Assembly: GCF_004403185.1 (NCBI RefSeq)
Contig: NZ_SOHJ01000008.1
Span: 96,324-160,323, forward strand
Direction of reading: 5' to 3'
Length of the DNA stretch: 64,000 bases
From: Cryobacterium suzukii
Lineage (GTDB): Bacteria; Actinomycetota; Actinomycetes; Actinomycetales; Microbacteriaceae
The position numbers and the translations under genes were made by a program. The notes below the pieces were generated by a model. The model saw nothing but the letters and a program-made list of their open reading frames with translations, ran no database searches and was not told the DNA's origin. This document shows, in pieces, positions 7,986 to 15,597 of the stretch. Every line of letters begins with the position of its first letter. Within the stretch, counting starts at the first letter, position 1.

Positions 7986-9127
7986 GAACGGCCTCCGGCA
8001 GTCTGCAGTGTTGATGTGGGTGTTGACGATGATGACGGCGCACCCGCCAGTGCGCTCATGGTGTGGGTTCCCGCCGTACTGCCCCGTTTCTGCAGGGCCA
8101 TGACGAAGGCGAGCACCCTGGCAACGGCGCTATATAGTTCCGTGGGAATCTCGTCGCCGATCTCGCAAGCCGCGTGCAGTGCCCGTGCGAGCGGGACATC
8201 CTGCACAATCGGCACCTGGTCGGTCTCGGCCTGCACGCGAATACGGGCGGCCACATGACCGATTCCCTTGGCCACCACGCGCGGCGCGGATTTGCCCGGC
8301 TCGTATTTGAGGGCCACGGCCACGTGCGTCGGGTTGACCAGCACGACGTTGGCATCGGCGACCGAGGCGATCATGCGATTACGACTCATCATCAGCTGGC
8401 GGGAGCGGCGCTGCGATTTGATCAGCGGGTCGCCCTCTGCGGCCTTGTTCTCGTCTGTGACCTCCTTCTTCGTCATCATGGTTTTCTTGCGATTGCGTTT
8501 CATGATGACGAAGATGTCGGCGACGGCGAGCAGGAGGCCGGCCGCCACTGCTGCCTGAAGCAGTCCGGCCGTTCCGCTGCCGGCGGCACTGAGCAATTCC
8601 GAGACCGGTAGCCCTCCCGCAGTCAGTAACACCGGCATCAGTCCCTGAATCACCCAGTACAGGACGATCCCGACTGCGGCCGTTTTGGCGAGCACCTTGA
8701 CGCCCTCCCACAGTGCCTGGGTGCCAAACACGCGTTTCATACCGGTGACGAGGTTGAACTGCTCGTACTTTCCGGTGAACTTCTTAAAGTGGATGCCGCC
8801 CTGCAACGCAGCACCGCCCAGCACGACCACGAGCACCACGACAAAAAACGGAGTCAGAATATCGGCGAGCGACGCCAACCCGTTGCCGAGGGCTTCGACC
8901 GCCACGCTCGGGTCCGGAGCACTGGCCAGGGTACCGATCAGATACATCTGGTCGGTACCTGCAGCGCCGGCCGCTGCGATGGTCGCCGGCAGCATGAGGC
9001 CGGCGGCGCCAACGCCGAGCCACGCCGTGACATCCTGAGATTTGGACAGCTCACCCTTTTCGCGCACCCTCTTCATGCGTTTCTGGGTCGCCGGCTCGGT
9101 CTTTTCACCGGAATCAGTTTCGGACAA
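7982..9127 (-). CDS. flhB: Flagellar export switch protein FlhB
   Basis: Substrate-specificity switch of the flagellar export gate, 381 residues. The N-terminus GEKTEPATQKRMKRVREKGE is the usual FlhB start. Four membrane segments lie between about residues 35 and 210. The autocleavage motif NPTH is at 265-268 within VVLVNPTHVAVALKYEPG, as required for switching from hook to filament export. The Ser/Thr-rich tail after residue 355 is longer than the core family. It is joined by ATGA overlap to flhA and lies directly after fliR. Confidence 0.96.
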   Translation of the reverse strand: MSETDSGEKTEPATQKRMKRVREKGELSKSQDVTAWLGVGAAGLMLPATIAAAGAAGTDQMYLIGTLASAPDPSVAVEALGNGLASLADILTPFFVVVLVVVLGGAALQGGIHFKKFTGKYEQFNLVTGMKRVFGTQALWEGVKVLAKTAAVGIVLYWVIQGLMPVLLTAGGLPVSELLSAAGSGTAGLLQAAVAAGLLLAVADIFVIMKRNRKKTMMTKKEVTDENKAAEGDPLIKSQRRSRQLMMSRNRMIASVADANVVLVNPTHVAVALKYEPGKSAPRVVAKGIGHVAARIRVQAETDQVPIVQDVPLARALHAACEIGDEIPTELYSAVARVLAFVMALQKRGSTAGTHTMSALAGAPSSSSTPTSTLQTAGGRS

Positions 9128-9886
9128 TTACCTCACCCCCATGAGTGCATCGAGGGCTTGCCCGGTGAGCGACGAGACGATGCGCGGCAGGGCCATGAAG
9201 ACCGTCCCGGCGAGGATCAGCGTGATGAGAATTTTAAGCGGAAAGCCGAGGGCGAACGCGTTGAGCGCGGGGGCGACCCTGGTGAGGAGGCCGAGGCCGG
9301 CATCCGCTAAAAACAGCACGACGAGCAGGGGGCCGGCGATCTGCACGGCGGCGAGGAACATCTGGGTCGTGCCCGCGATAATGGCCTGCGCCGGCGCGGC
9401 GAGGTCCAGGCCAGAGCCAAGCGGGATGGCGGTGTAGCTGCGAAACAGGCCCCCGAGCACGAGCTGGTACGCACCGGAGGCAAACATCAGCGCGAGGGCG
9501 GTCATGTGAAACAGGCGGGTGAACTGGGCACCGTTGATCATGGACTGGGGGTCGAAGCCCTGCGCCATCTGGAATCCGCTGAACATGTCGATGAGACCAC
9601 CGGCCGACTGCACTGCGGCAAAGACCAAAAAAACCAAAAAGCCCAGCGTGGCACCGACCAGAATTTCCAGAATCAGGGCGCCGACGAAGCCTGCGGTGTC
9701 TTGGGAGACGTAGTCGGCGGTGACCCGCGGCGATACGGCCAGGGCCAGTCCGATGGCGAGCATGGCTTTGATCCGTGCGGGGAATGCGCGATACGAGAAC
9801 GGCGGCGCAATGACCAGAAAGGCGACCATGCGCACACCGGCGAGCATGACCGCTTCGATCCAGGCGAAATTGAGGGTGAACTCCAC
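9128..9886 (-). CDS. fliR: Flagellar biosynthetic protein FliR
   Basis: Export-gate membrane protein, about six hydrophobic segments. The segment LAGVRMVAFLVIAPPFSYRA near the N-terminus is typical, and the C-terminal part (FALGFPLKILITLILA) is also a FliR feature. The frame is open to 9943, but those extra codons lie inside fliQ. GTG at 9886, one base after the fliQ stop, gives the standard 252-residue protein beginning VEFTLNFAWIEAV. It ends next to the flhB start. Confidence 0.93.
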   Translation of the reverse strand: MEFTLNFAWIEAVMLAGVRMVAFLVIAPPFSYRAFPARIKAMLAIGLALAVSPRVTADYVSQDTAGFVGALILEILVGATLGFLVFLVFAAVQSAGGLIDMFSGFQMAQGFDPQSMINGAQFTRLFHMTALALMFASGAYQLVLGGLFRSYTAIPLGSGLDLAAPAQAIIAGTTQMFLAAVQIAGPLLVVLFLADAGLGLLTRVAPALNAFALGFPLKILITLILAGTVFMALPRIVSSLTGQALDALMGVR

Positions 9887-9887
9887 G

Positions 9888-10163
9888 TCAGCCGCCGCCG
9901 AGCAGGGAGGGAATCTTCTCGAACATCTGATTGGTGAATGCAATCGATTCGGCGATCATCCAGTGGCCGCAAATCAGTAGAGCCAAGGACACTGCCACGG
10001 CCTTGGGTACAAACGACAGCGTGACTTCCTGAATCTGCGTGATCGACTGCATCAGCGAGATGGCGAATCCCACCACGAGAGCGGTGATGAGAACAGGCGC
10101 CGACAGCTTGGCAGCGAGAATGAGCGCCTGCAGACCGATATCGAGCACCGCGTTGGTGTTCAT
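9888..10163 (-). CDS. fliQ: Flagellar biosynthetic protein FliQ
   Basis: 91-residue export-gate protein with two membrane helices (ALILAAKLSAPVLITALVVG and a second around residues 52-72) joined by the conserved loop SLMQSITQIQEVTLSFVPKA. ATG at 10163 overlaps the fliP stop. The length and the position between fliP and fliR are standard. Confidence 0.95.
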   Translation of the reverse strand: MNTNAVLDIGLQALILAAKLSAPVLITALVVGFAISLMQSITQIQEVTLSFVPKAVAVSLALLICGHWMIAESIAFTNQMFEKIPSLLGGG

Positions 10164-11011
10164 GTGGCCATCTGATAACTGCCGATGAGGCTCGTGATGA
10201 TGAGCCCCCAGCCGTCGACGAGCACAAACAGAAGAATCTTGAACGGCAGCGAGATCATCACCGGCGGCAGCATCATCATGCCCATCGACATCAGCGCCGC
10301 AGAGACGACGATGTCGATCACCAGGAATGGGATGAAGATGACAAAACCGATGATGAACGCGGCACGCAGTTCCGAGATCATGAACGCGGGAATGAGCGTC
10401 AGCAGGGTGACCTCATCGGGATTGTCCGGGTTCGGCTGATCGGCGGCCCGGGTCATCAGGGCCAGGTCTTCGCCGCGTGTGTTGGCGAGCATGAATTGCC
10501 GCAGCGGCTCCGAACCCAGACTCAGCGCGTCGGTGAAGTTCAGTGAACCGTCGAGGTACGGCTGCAATGCGATGTTGTTGATGTCGGTCAGCACGGGCGC
10601 CATGATGAACAGGGACAGAAAAAGAGCCAGTCCGGCGAGCACCTGGTTGGGCGGGATCGACGGGAGTGCGAGGGCGTTGCGGGTCATAGCGAGCACCACG
10701 AAGATCTTGGTAAAGCTCGTCATCATGAGCAGCAGCGCCGGTGCGACCGACAGCAGGGTAATGCCCAGCAGGGTGACGATTGCCGATGAGGGCGCACCGT
10801 TGGGACCATTAATGTCTACAGTGAGGCCGCCACCACCGGGGTCAGTCGGGTCGGTCGGATCGGTCGGAGGCGTCGGGTCGATCGGCATGGCGTGGCCGGC
10901 CGTAGCTCCCAGCCAGAGCAGCACCGTCGTGGTCAATACGATTAAAACGATGAACAGGCCGATGCGCGCAAAACGGGCCCGGGTGCCGAACCGATACGGC
11001 GGAGTATTCAC
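10160..11011 (-). CDS. fliP: Flagellar biosynthetic protein FliP
   Basis: Core of the flagellar export gate. The conserved part runs from TLLSVAPALLLMMTSFTKIF to the C-terminus and includes RNALALPSIPPNQVLAGLAL. The N-terminal 85 residues are unusual: a membrane or signal segment (ARIGLFIVLIVLTTTVLLWL) is followed by an acidic Pro-rich linker with PTDPTDPTDP repeats and four glycines before the core. The start is taken as GTG at 11011, overlapping the fliO stop as GTGA, giving 283 residues. An ATG 12 codons upstream lies inside fliO. Confidence 0.93.
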   Translation of the reverse strand: MNTPPYRFGTRARFARIGLFIVLIVLTTTVLLWLGATAGHAMPIDPTPPTDPTDPTDPGGGGLTVDINGPNGAPSSAIVTLLGITLLSVAPALLLMMTSFTKIFVVLAMTRNALALPSIPPNQVLAGLALFLSLFIMAPVLTDINNIALQPYLDGSLNFTDALSLGSEPLRQFMLANTRGEDLALMTRAADQPNPDNPDEVTLLTLIPAFMISELRAAFIIGFVIFIPFLVIDIVVSAALMSMGMMMLPPVMISLPFKILLFVLVDGWGLIITSLIGSYQMAT

Positions 11012-11460
11012 CGGCCCTGCCGAAGGAGTGCGGCGGTCTGGCGCCACGTCGACGGCGACAGGATCGACCCGGCTAGCGGGGCGGAGGGCGTTACGCGAGT
11101 CGCGTCATCCGCTTCAGCCGCGGCCAGGGAACGGGCGAACGCCGTCGCTGGTGCCGATTGCGACCCGCCCAGCACCGAAATGGCGGCGTCGAGGGTCGAA
11201 ACCGTCGTCGGCACCAGGCACTTCTCATGCAGCACGGTCACGGCCTGCTCGGTGACGCCGAGAACGAGGCGCGTTCCATCGACCTCGACGACGACAACGG
11301 ATGCCTTCTGCCCGATGGGCTGACGGCCAACGACGGTCACCGGGTTGGCCACACCCAACGCGCGCGTTGCCCGTGACAGGCGTCGCTGCAGGTACCAGAG
11401 CAGTGCCAGAACCACGCCCAGTGACAGGACGACGCGCACCGCAACAATAAGGGTGTCCAC
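11008..11460 (-). CDS. fliO: Flagellar biosynthesis protein FliO
   Basis: A 150-residue protein with a single N-terminal membrane helix (VLSLGVVLALLWYLQ) followed by the FliO domain (VTVVGRQPIGQKASVVVVEV, then LVLGVTEQAVTVL). FliO assists assembly of the FliP ring. The GTG start follows the fliN TAA without a gap, and the end overlaps fliP. The last 60 residues are Ala/Ser-rich and not conserved. Confidence 0.88.
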   Translation of the reverse strand: MDTLIVAVRVVLSLGVVLALLWYLQRRLSRATRALGVANPVTVVGRQPIGQKASVVVVEVDGTRLVLGVTEQAVTVLHEKCLVPTTVSTLDAAISVLGGSQSAPATAFARSLAAAEADDATRVTPSAPLAGSILSPSTWRQTAALLRQGR

Positions 11461-12168
11461 TTACGACAGGCCATCCGCTACATCGAGAATCTGGGTGATG
11501 CGCACGGCGTAATCCTGGTCGACGACGACGATTTCGCCGTGGGCAATCAATCGACCGTTCAGGAGAATATCGGCCGGGGCTCCCGCCGAGCGATCCAGCT
11601 CGATGACGGCACCCGGTTTGAGCGACAAGACGTCACGCACGGACATGCGGGTGCGCCCGATTTCGACCGTCAACGACATCTCGACGTTGCTGATGCGCCC
11701 GAGGTTGCCCAGTGCTGTGCGCTCTGGCGCCGATCCTGGTCCGCCAACAACTCCGTTCTGCCGCAGCCGAATGGCAAACCAACCGGTCACGACCCCGCCC
11801 GCGCTCAGTTCAAAAACCTCGGTCTCTTCGGCGGCGAACAGCGCTGAGGCGTCTTCGACCCGGGAATCGCCGAGCACGCCGATTCCGAGCACTCCGGAGG
11901 CGCTCTCCAGGGCCGGACGCAGAACGTCCTGGCTGGAGACGAGCTGCGAGTTCGCCCCTGCAGCGGCATCGAGCGACGCGGAATCGGTGAGTACAACGGC
12001 CAGGTCCGCGGATGTCGTACCCACAAACGAGGCCACAACGGCCGAACCGATACGCGATGTCAATTCGGCGCTGCCGAGGTGCGGCAGTGCCTGTAGCGGC
12101 ACCGTCGTGGGCAACACGCGGATGAGCGCGTCGACGGCGACTTCGGGAATAGATCGGGTAGAAATCAT
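11461..12168 (-). CDS. fliN: Flagellar motor switch protein FliN (long form)
   Basis: C-ring component. Residues from about 155 to the end are the SpoA/FliN domain (VEIGRTRMSVRDVLSLKPGA; NGRLIAHGEIVVVDQDYAVR). The protein is 235 residues, about 100 more than classical FliN. The first 140 residues (AVVASFVGTTSADLAVVLTD; SSQDVLRPALESASGVLG) look like a degenerate CheC/FliY-type domain, but I do not see the CheC phosphatase Asp/Glu-Asn signature. ATG overlaps the fliM stop. Function in switching is inferred from the C-terminal domain and the neighbour fliM. Confidence 0.9.
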   Translation of the reverse strand: MISTRSIPEVAVDALIRVLPTTVPLQALPHLGSAELTSRIGSAVVASFVGTTSADLAVVLTDSASLDAAAGANSQLVSSQDVLRPALESASGVLGIGVLGDSRVEDASALFAAEETEVFELSAGGVVTGWFAIRLRQNGVVGGPGSAPERTALGNLGRISNVEMSLTVEIGRTRMSVRDVLSLKPGAVIELDRSAGAPADILLNGRLIAHGEIVVVDQDYAVRITQILDVADGLS

Positions 12169-13076
12169 TGGGTTGTTTCCTCGGTATCAGTGACGATGCA
12201 GGCCAGCCGGGAACCGTTGGCTCCGACGGCCGCGCGGGCCAGCGACTGGCCGTCAACGGTCAGATTGAGCGGACGATGCTGGGGATGCGGAATGTGCAGA
12301 ACATCGCCGACCGCCAGGGACAGAATGCGACTGGGCAGTACGTGGGCGGTCTCGAGTCGAAGCGATACATCAACCGGTACGGCCGCGATCTGTGCCTGCA
12401 GAAATTCGGCAGCGTTCGACATGGTGCTCGTGGGGTTTGCTTCGCCGAGTTGCGGCATCAGGGCCGCAGCGGGAATCGCCACCGTCGCTGTGGCGGTGAC
12501 CTTTTCCACTCGAATTGCGAAGGTCGCAACCACCATGAGGTCGCCGGTTGCCGCCGCCTGGGCGAACTGGGAGTTGTACTGGATGGCCTCGACGCCCATT
12601 TCGTCGACGATCAATGACCCAAAGGAATAACGCAGGTCTTCGAGGCTTTCCGAAATCAGCTTGCGAATCAGGGCCAGCTCTATCTGGGTGAAGTTGCGTT
12701 CAACGAGCACCGGGATGCTGCTGCTGCCGCCGAGCATGTGGTTCACCCAGGTGAGTGCCGACGTGGTCGGAAACTGAATGACCGCGCGGGCTTCCAGGCC
12801 GGCGACCGTGCACAGCACCATGGCCGTTTTCGGCGGTAGCGAACCCGCGTACTCGTCGTAGGTGGCCATGAGTACCTGCTCGCAGGTCACCATGCACAGC
12901 ACGCGTACGCGTGCGGTCAGCTGGGTGCCCCACTGCCGCGCAAAAGTCTCAAAGGCCAGTTCCAAAACGCGGGAGTGTTCACGAGCCAGGGTGGTGGGCC
13001 GCCGAAAGTCGTACAGCTCAACACTTCTTGCCGCTTTAACGAGCGCGCTGTTGCCGACCTGATCCTGGACTGTCAC
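12165..13076 (-). CDS. fliM: Flagellar motor switch protein FliM
   Basis: C-ring protein linking the rotor to CheY-P. The 303-residue sequence has the FliM core (VLELAFETFARQWGTQLTAR; NHMLGGSSSIPVLVERNFTQ; IELALIRKLISESLEDLRYS) and a C-terminal SpoA domain. The N-terminus (MTVQDQVGNSALVKAARS) lacks the LSQxEIDALL CheY-binding motif of well-studied FliM proteins, and no chemotaxis genes are in the window. The GTG start at 13076 lies eight bases after a sigma-28 minus-10 element, so the mRNA may be leaderless. It is the first gene of the fliM-to-csrA unit. Confidence 0.94.
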   Translation of the reverse strand: MTVQDQVGNSALVKAARSVELYDFRRPTTLAREHSRVLELAFETFARQWGTQLTARVRVLCMVTCEQVLMATYDEYAGSLPPKTAMVLCTVAGLEARAVIQFPTTSALTWVNHMLGGSSSIPVLVERNFTQIELALIRKLISESLEDLRYSFGSLIVDEMGVEAIQYNSQFAQAAATGDLMVVATFAIRVEKVTATATVAIPAAALMPQLGEANPTSTMSNAAEFLQAQIAAVPVDVSLRLETAHVLPSRILSLAVGDVLHIPHPQHRPLNLTVDGQSLARAAVGANGSRLACIVTDTEETTQ

Positions 13077-13083
13077 GTTGGGA

Positions 13084-13110
13084 CTATCGACCGACGCGGT
13101 CGAAAGGTAA
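13084..13110 (-). promoter_or_regulatory. Sigma-28 (FliA) promoter of the fliM unit
   Basis: On the minus strand TTAC (13110-13107), 15 bases, GTCGATAG (13091-13084). This is identical in both boxes to the flgB promoter and one base per box from the fliC promoter. The fliM GTG begins eight bases after the minus-10 box, about where transcription should start. Confidence 0.7.
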
Positions 13111-13148
13111 GAAGTCTCAGCTAGCGGATGCGCCGCATCGGTTCACGG

Positions 13149-14006
13149 TCAATTCTCGGCCACGACTCCGGGAATGAGTGCTCGCACGCTGTCCGGCTGG
13201 TCTGAGAGCAGCACGATGTCGACCCGGCGGTTCTGCGCCATGTCCGCAAGTGTGGATCCGGTGTTCGCCGGCTGAGCCGACCCAAAAGCGACTGCGGAGA
13301 TCAGGTCTCCGGCGACGCCGCCCTGCTCCACCAGGCGACGCAACACCTGGGTAGCCCGGCTGGCCGACAATTCCCAGTCGGTGGGGAAGGTGGCGGACTG
13401 GCCGTGTTTGTCCGCGTGCCCTTCCACCGAAATTTTCTGCGCGGTGGCCACGAGGGCCGGTGCTGCGGCATCGAGCACCGTGATCGCAGCCACCGTGAGC
13501 TGGGCGCTGTCCGGTGCGAAGAATGTTTCACTCCCGACCAGCCCCAGGGTCAGACCACGGTCGGTGATGTGAAATTCCACGAGATCGGCTACCCCGGCTG
13601 CGGTCAGGTTACCCGTGACAGCAATCTCAAGCTGATCAAGCTTCGCGACCTCCCGCGCGGCCGCTTCGGCGTTTGCCGTTGCCAGGGCGGTCGCGTCGGC
13701 CGGATCGAGAGCATCCGCTGAGTGCGTGACTTCCGTGGGCGATTCGCCCTCGTTATCGATAAGGTCAGCCGGAACAACGACTCCCTCCGCGGTGTCGACC
13801 TTGCCGGCATCCACCGCTCCGAAACCGGTGGCCAGGGAGTTGGCCAGCTGCTCGTACTTGTCCTGGTCGACGGTCGACATGGCGAACAGCACGATGAACA
13901 TACACATCAACACGGTAACCATGTCCATGTAGGAAGCCATCCACCGTTCGTCGGGGTGAACGTCCTCCTCTTCCACCATTTTGCGGCGCTTGGCCCGCAC
14001 ACTCAT
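13149..14006 (-). CDS. motB: Flagellar motor stator protein MotB
   Basis: Stator subunit that anchors MotA to peptidoglycan and carries the proton-binding Asp. The N-terminus has PDERWMASYMDMVTVLMCMF with the single membrane helix and the conserved Asp (SYMDMVT, near residue 28). The C-terminal OmpA-like domain has ISVEGHADKHGQSATFPTDW and ELSASRATQVLRRL. The linker between residues 75 and 130 is acidic and Ala-rich. ATG overlaps the motA stop. At 285 residues it is of normal length. Proton versus sodium coupling cannot be judged safely. Confidence 0.94.
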   Translation of the reverse strand: MSVRAKRRKMVEEEDVHPDERWMASYMDMVTVLMCMFIVLFAMSTVDQDKYEQLANSLATGFGAVDAGKVDTAEGVVVPADLIDNEGESPTEVTHSADALDPADATALATANAEAAAREVAKLDQLEIAVTGNLTAAGVADLVEFHITDRGLTLGLVGSETFFAPDSAQLTVAAITVLDAAAPALVATAQKISVEGHADKHGQSATFPTDWELSASRATQVLRRLVEQGGVAGDLISAVAFGSAQPANTGSTLADMAQNRRVDIVLLSDQPDSVRALIPGVVAEN

Positions 14007-14881
14007 GCTGCTTCGGGAAGGTCTTTATCCTTCCCCTTACCCTTGCCACTGGTCTTAGTTTTGGTCTTGGTCTTGGCGGCTGCCCCGGCGGTATCCGCTG
14101 CGCCGTCTTTGCCCTTGGCACCGACTTTCGGCAGCAGCTCAGCGGGAACCATGGCGCGCAGGCGTTCTCCGAGGAGGCGTGGCTGACTGCCGGCCTGCAC
14201 GGCCAGGGCGCCTTCCAAGACCAGAGTCATACGGTCGGCTTCGAGGTCGGCCAGGCGGCGCAGGCGTGAGCCGAGCGGTAGCCAGATGAAGTTGGCCGAG
14301 AGCAGGCCCCAGAGAGTTGCGACGAAGGCGGCCGCGATCATCGGTCCCAGTGTCGCGGGCGTGTCCAGGTTTTCGAGAACGTGGGTCAACGATACGACCG
14401 TGCCGATGATGCCCACCGTCGGGGCGTACCCGCCGAGACCGGTGAAAAATTTGGCGGCATTTCGATTCGATCGAGCCGCTGTCGCGATCTCGTCCTCGAG
14501 GAGCATCCTCAGTTCATCTCCGTCTGTACCGTCGGCGATGTTTTGCAGGGCGCCGCGCAGAAACGGATCCTTGACGTTGTCGGCGGCCTGATCAAGCGCG
14601 AGCAGGCCGGAACTCCGGGCGGTTTCGGCAAGTCCGACGACCTGGTCGATAACGGACTGCGGCGGCGTGGTCTTGCCGAGGAACGCTCCAGGGACTGCCT
14701 TGAAAGCAGACGTGAAGTCCTTGATCGTGCCGCCCGCGAGGCCGACCGCAATGGTCGCGCCGAAGACCAGAATCATGGGCGCTGGCAGCAGGATAGACAT
14801 GACGGAGGAATGTTCGATGGTGATCATGGCCACGAGGGCACCGAAGGCGAGTACCAGGCCGATCAGAGTTGCGGGATCCAC
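14003..14881 (-). CDS. motA: Flagellar motor stator protein MotA
   Basis: Ion-channel stator subunit, 292 residues with four hydrophobic segments. The conserved stretch FFTGLGGYAPTVGIIGTVVS precedes helix 3, and the cytoplasmic loop includes DEIATAARSNRNAAKFF. A Lys/Thr-rich tail (AAKTKTKTKTSGKGKGKDKD) after residue 265 is not part of the family core. It starts with GTG at 14881, overlapping the flbD stop by one base (TAGTG). Confidence 0.94.
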   Translation of the reverse strand: MDPATLIGLVLAFGALVAMITIEHSSVMSILLPAPMILVFGATIAVGLAGGTIKDFTSAFKAVPGAFLGKTTPPQSVIDQVVGLAETARSSGLLALDQAADNVKDPFLRGALQNIADGTDGDELRMLLEDEIATAARSNRNAAKFFTGLGGYAPTVGIIGTVVSLTHVLENLDTPATLGPMIAAAFVATLWGLLSANFIWLPLGSRLRRLADLEADRMTLVLEGALAVQAGSQPRLLGERLRAMVPAELLPKVGAKGKDGAADTAGAAAKTKTKTKTSGKGKGKDKDLPEAA

Positions 14882-15114
14882 TAGAGCTTCCTGGGGCCTC
14901 GTGGCAGGTCCCCGGCGCTCGGGTCGTAGGCGAGCGCGATGACGTGGGCACGGTAGCTGGCGATTTTCTCGATGACGTCTTCCATGGACTCGGTGACGAT
15001 GAAGTTGGCGCCGTCGACCATGACGAGTGTTGTATCCGGGTTCGCGTGGATGCGCTCGATCAGATCCGGGTTAATCGCAAAGTGACTGTCATTCAGCCGC
15101 GTAAGTACGATCAT
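14881..15114 (-). CDS. flbD: FlbD-family flagellar protein
   Basis: A 77-residue protein of the small FlbD family found beside motA in many Gram-positive flagellar operons: MIVLTRLNDSHFAINPDLIE, then TTLVMVDGANFIVTESMEDV. Its molecular role is poorly known. The frame is open to ATG at 15153, but ATG at 15114 is preceded by AGGATGAG at good spacing, begins exactly where the family begins, and lies downstream of the start of transcription predicted from the sigma-28 promoter at 15160-15186. Confidence 0.87.
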   Translation of the reverse strand: MIVLTRLNDSHFAINPDLIERIHANPDTTLVMVDGANFIVTESMEDVIEKIASYRAHVIALAYDPSAGDLPRGPRKL

Positions 15115-15159
15115 GTGCTCATCCTGTCTCGAACGACTCGAGGGAGGCGTCATTGTGTA

Positions 15160-15186
15160 CCATCGGCCGCCGAGCGGCTCATGTTA
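15160..15186 (-). promoter_or_regulatory. Sigma-28 (FliA) promoter of flbD-motA-motB
   Basis: Minus strand: TAAC (15186-15183), 15 bases, GCCGATGG (15167-15160). It differs from the fliC promoter only at the last-but-one base of the minus-10 box. Predicted transcription start is near 15152, giving a leader of about 38 bases before the flbD ATG. Confidence 0.65.
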
Positions 15187-15201
15187 GCTAGCTCAACGGC
15201 G

Positions 15202-15265
15202 CTCACTAGACAATTTTGAGGGGTTGTCTGTCCTTGCAACCAGCCGAAGTCGTCTACTGAGCGCG
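15202..15265. repeat. 64-base double-palindrome element, copy A
   Basis: Outer arms CTCACTAGAC (15202-15211) and GTCTACTGAG (15252-15261) pair with one mismatch; an inner stem GGTTG/CAACC lies within. The element has the same length and the same outer sequence, with the same trailing CGCG, as copy B at 15533-15596, but a different inner stem. It lies directly downstream (minus strand) of the decayed endonuclease gene. Confidence 0.6.
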
Positions 15266-15480
15266 GCGGAGCCATCCGCGACGCATCAGGGTTGCGCTCG
15301 ATGCGTGCTACCAGTTCGCGCTCGTGACGCAGATCCTCCGCATTGACCCGGGTGACGTGCAGCCCCTCGGACTCCATGTCGGCCGTGCGCGTGAGGTCGC
15401 GGCGCCACTGGCGCTGATCGGTGCAGTGGTGGTCGCCCTTCTATTCGAGCAGCTCACCGTAATCCTAGAAGTAGTTCACG
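15266..15480 (-). pseudogene. Decayed endonuclease-domain (DUF559-like) gene, 3' remnant
   Basis: Read on the minus strand in one frame, this stretch gives GELLE-stop-KGDHHCTDQRQWRRDLTRT followed by ADMESEGLHVTRVNAEDLRH and ERELVARIERN. This resembles the C-terminal part of the small endonuclease-domain proteins (DUF559, Vsr-like fold) common in Microbacteriaceae, where EYEGDHHRTD is the core motif. Two in-frame TAG codons interrupt it, one exactly where the Tyr of that motif should be. No 5' part is recognisable. It sits between the two 64-base palindromic elements and separates flgE from flbD. Confidence 0.55.
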
Positions 15481-15532
15481 CCATCAGGATGACGCATCCC
15501 GCGCATCCCCGGAAAGTTATGCACAGCCCAAA

Positions 15533-15596
15533 CTCAGTAGACAAGATTGTGGGGTCCGGAAGTTTTGGGACCCCATAAACGTGTCTACTGAGCGCG
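15533..15596. terminator. 64-base double-palindrome element, copy B (probable flgE terminator)
   Basis: Perfect outer arms CTCAGTAGACA (15533-15543) and TGTCTACTGAG (15582-15592) enclose an inner stem TGGGGTCC/GGACCCCA. On the minus strand the element follows the flgE TAA directly, which suits a terminator at the end of the flgB-flgE operon, though there is no clear T run. The last 14 bases are identical to the end of copy A. Confidence 0.55.
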
Positions 15597-15597
15597 A

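Noticed and set aside
6222..8258. 678-codon plus-strand open frame opposite flhA
   Set aside because: His/Asp/Gly-rich translation without domain features, antisense to a clear FlhA; a high-GC shadow frame.
15150..15377. 75-codon minus-strand ORF as an intact small gene
   Set aside because: Its N-terminal part continues upstream in the same frame as an endonuclease-like sequence with stops, so it is treated as part of a pseudogene; its last 35 codons run through element A.
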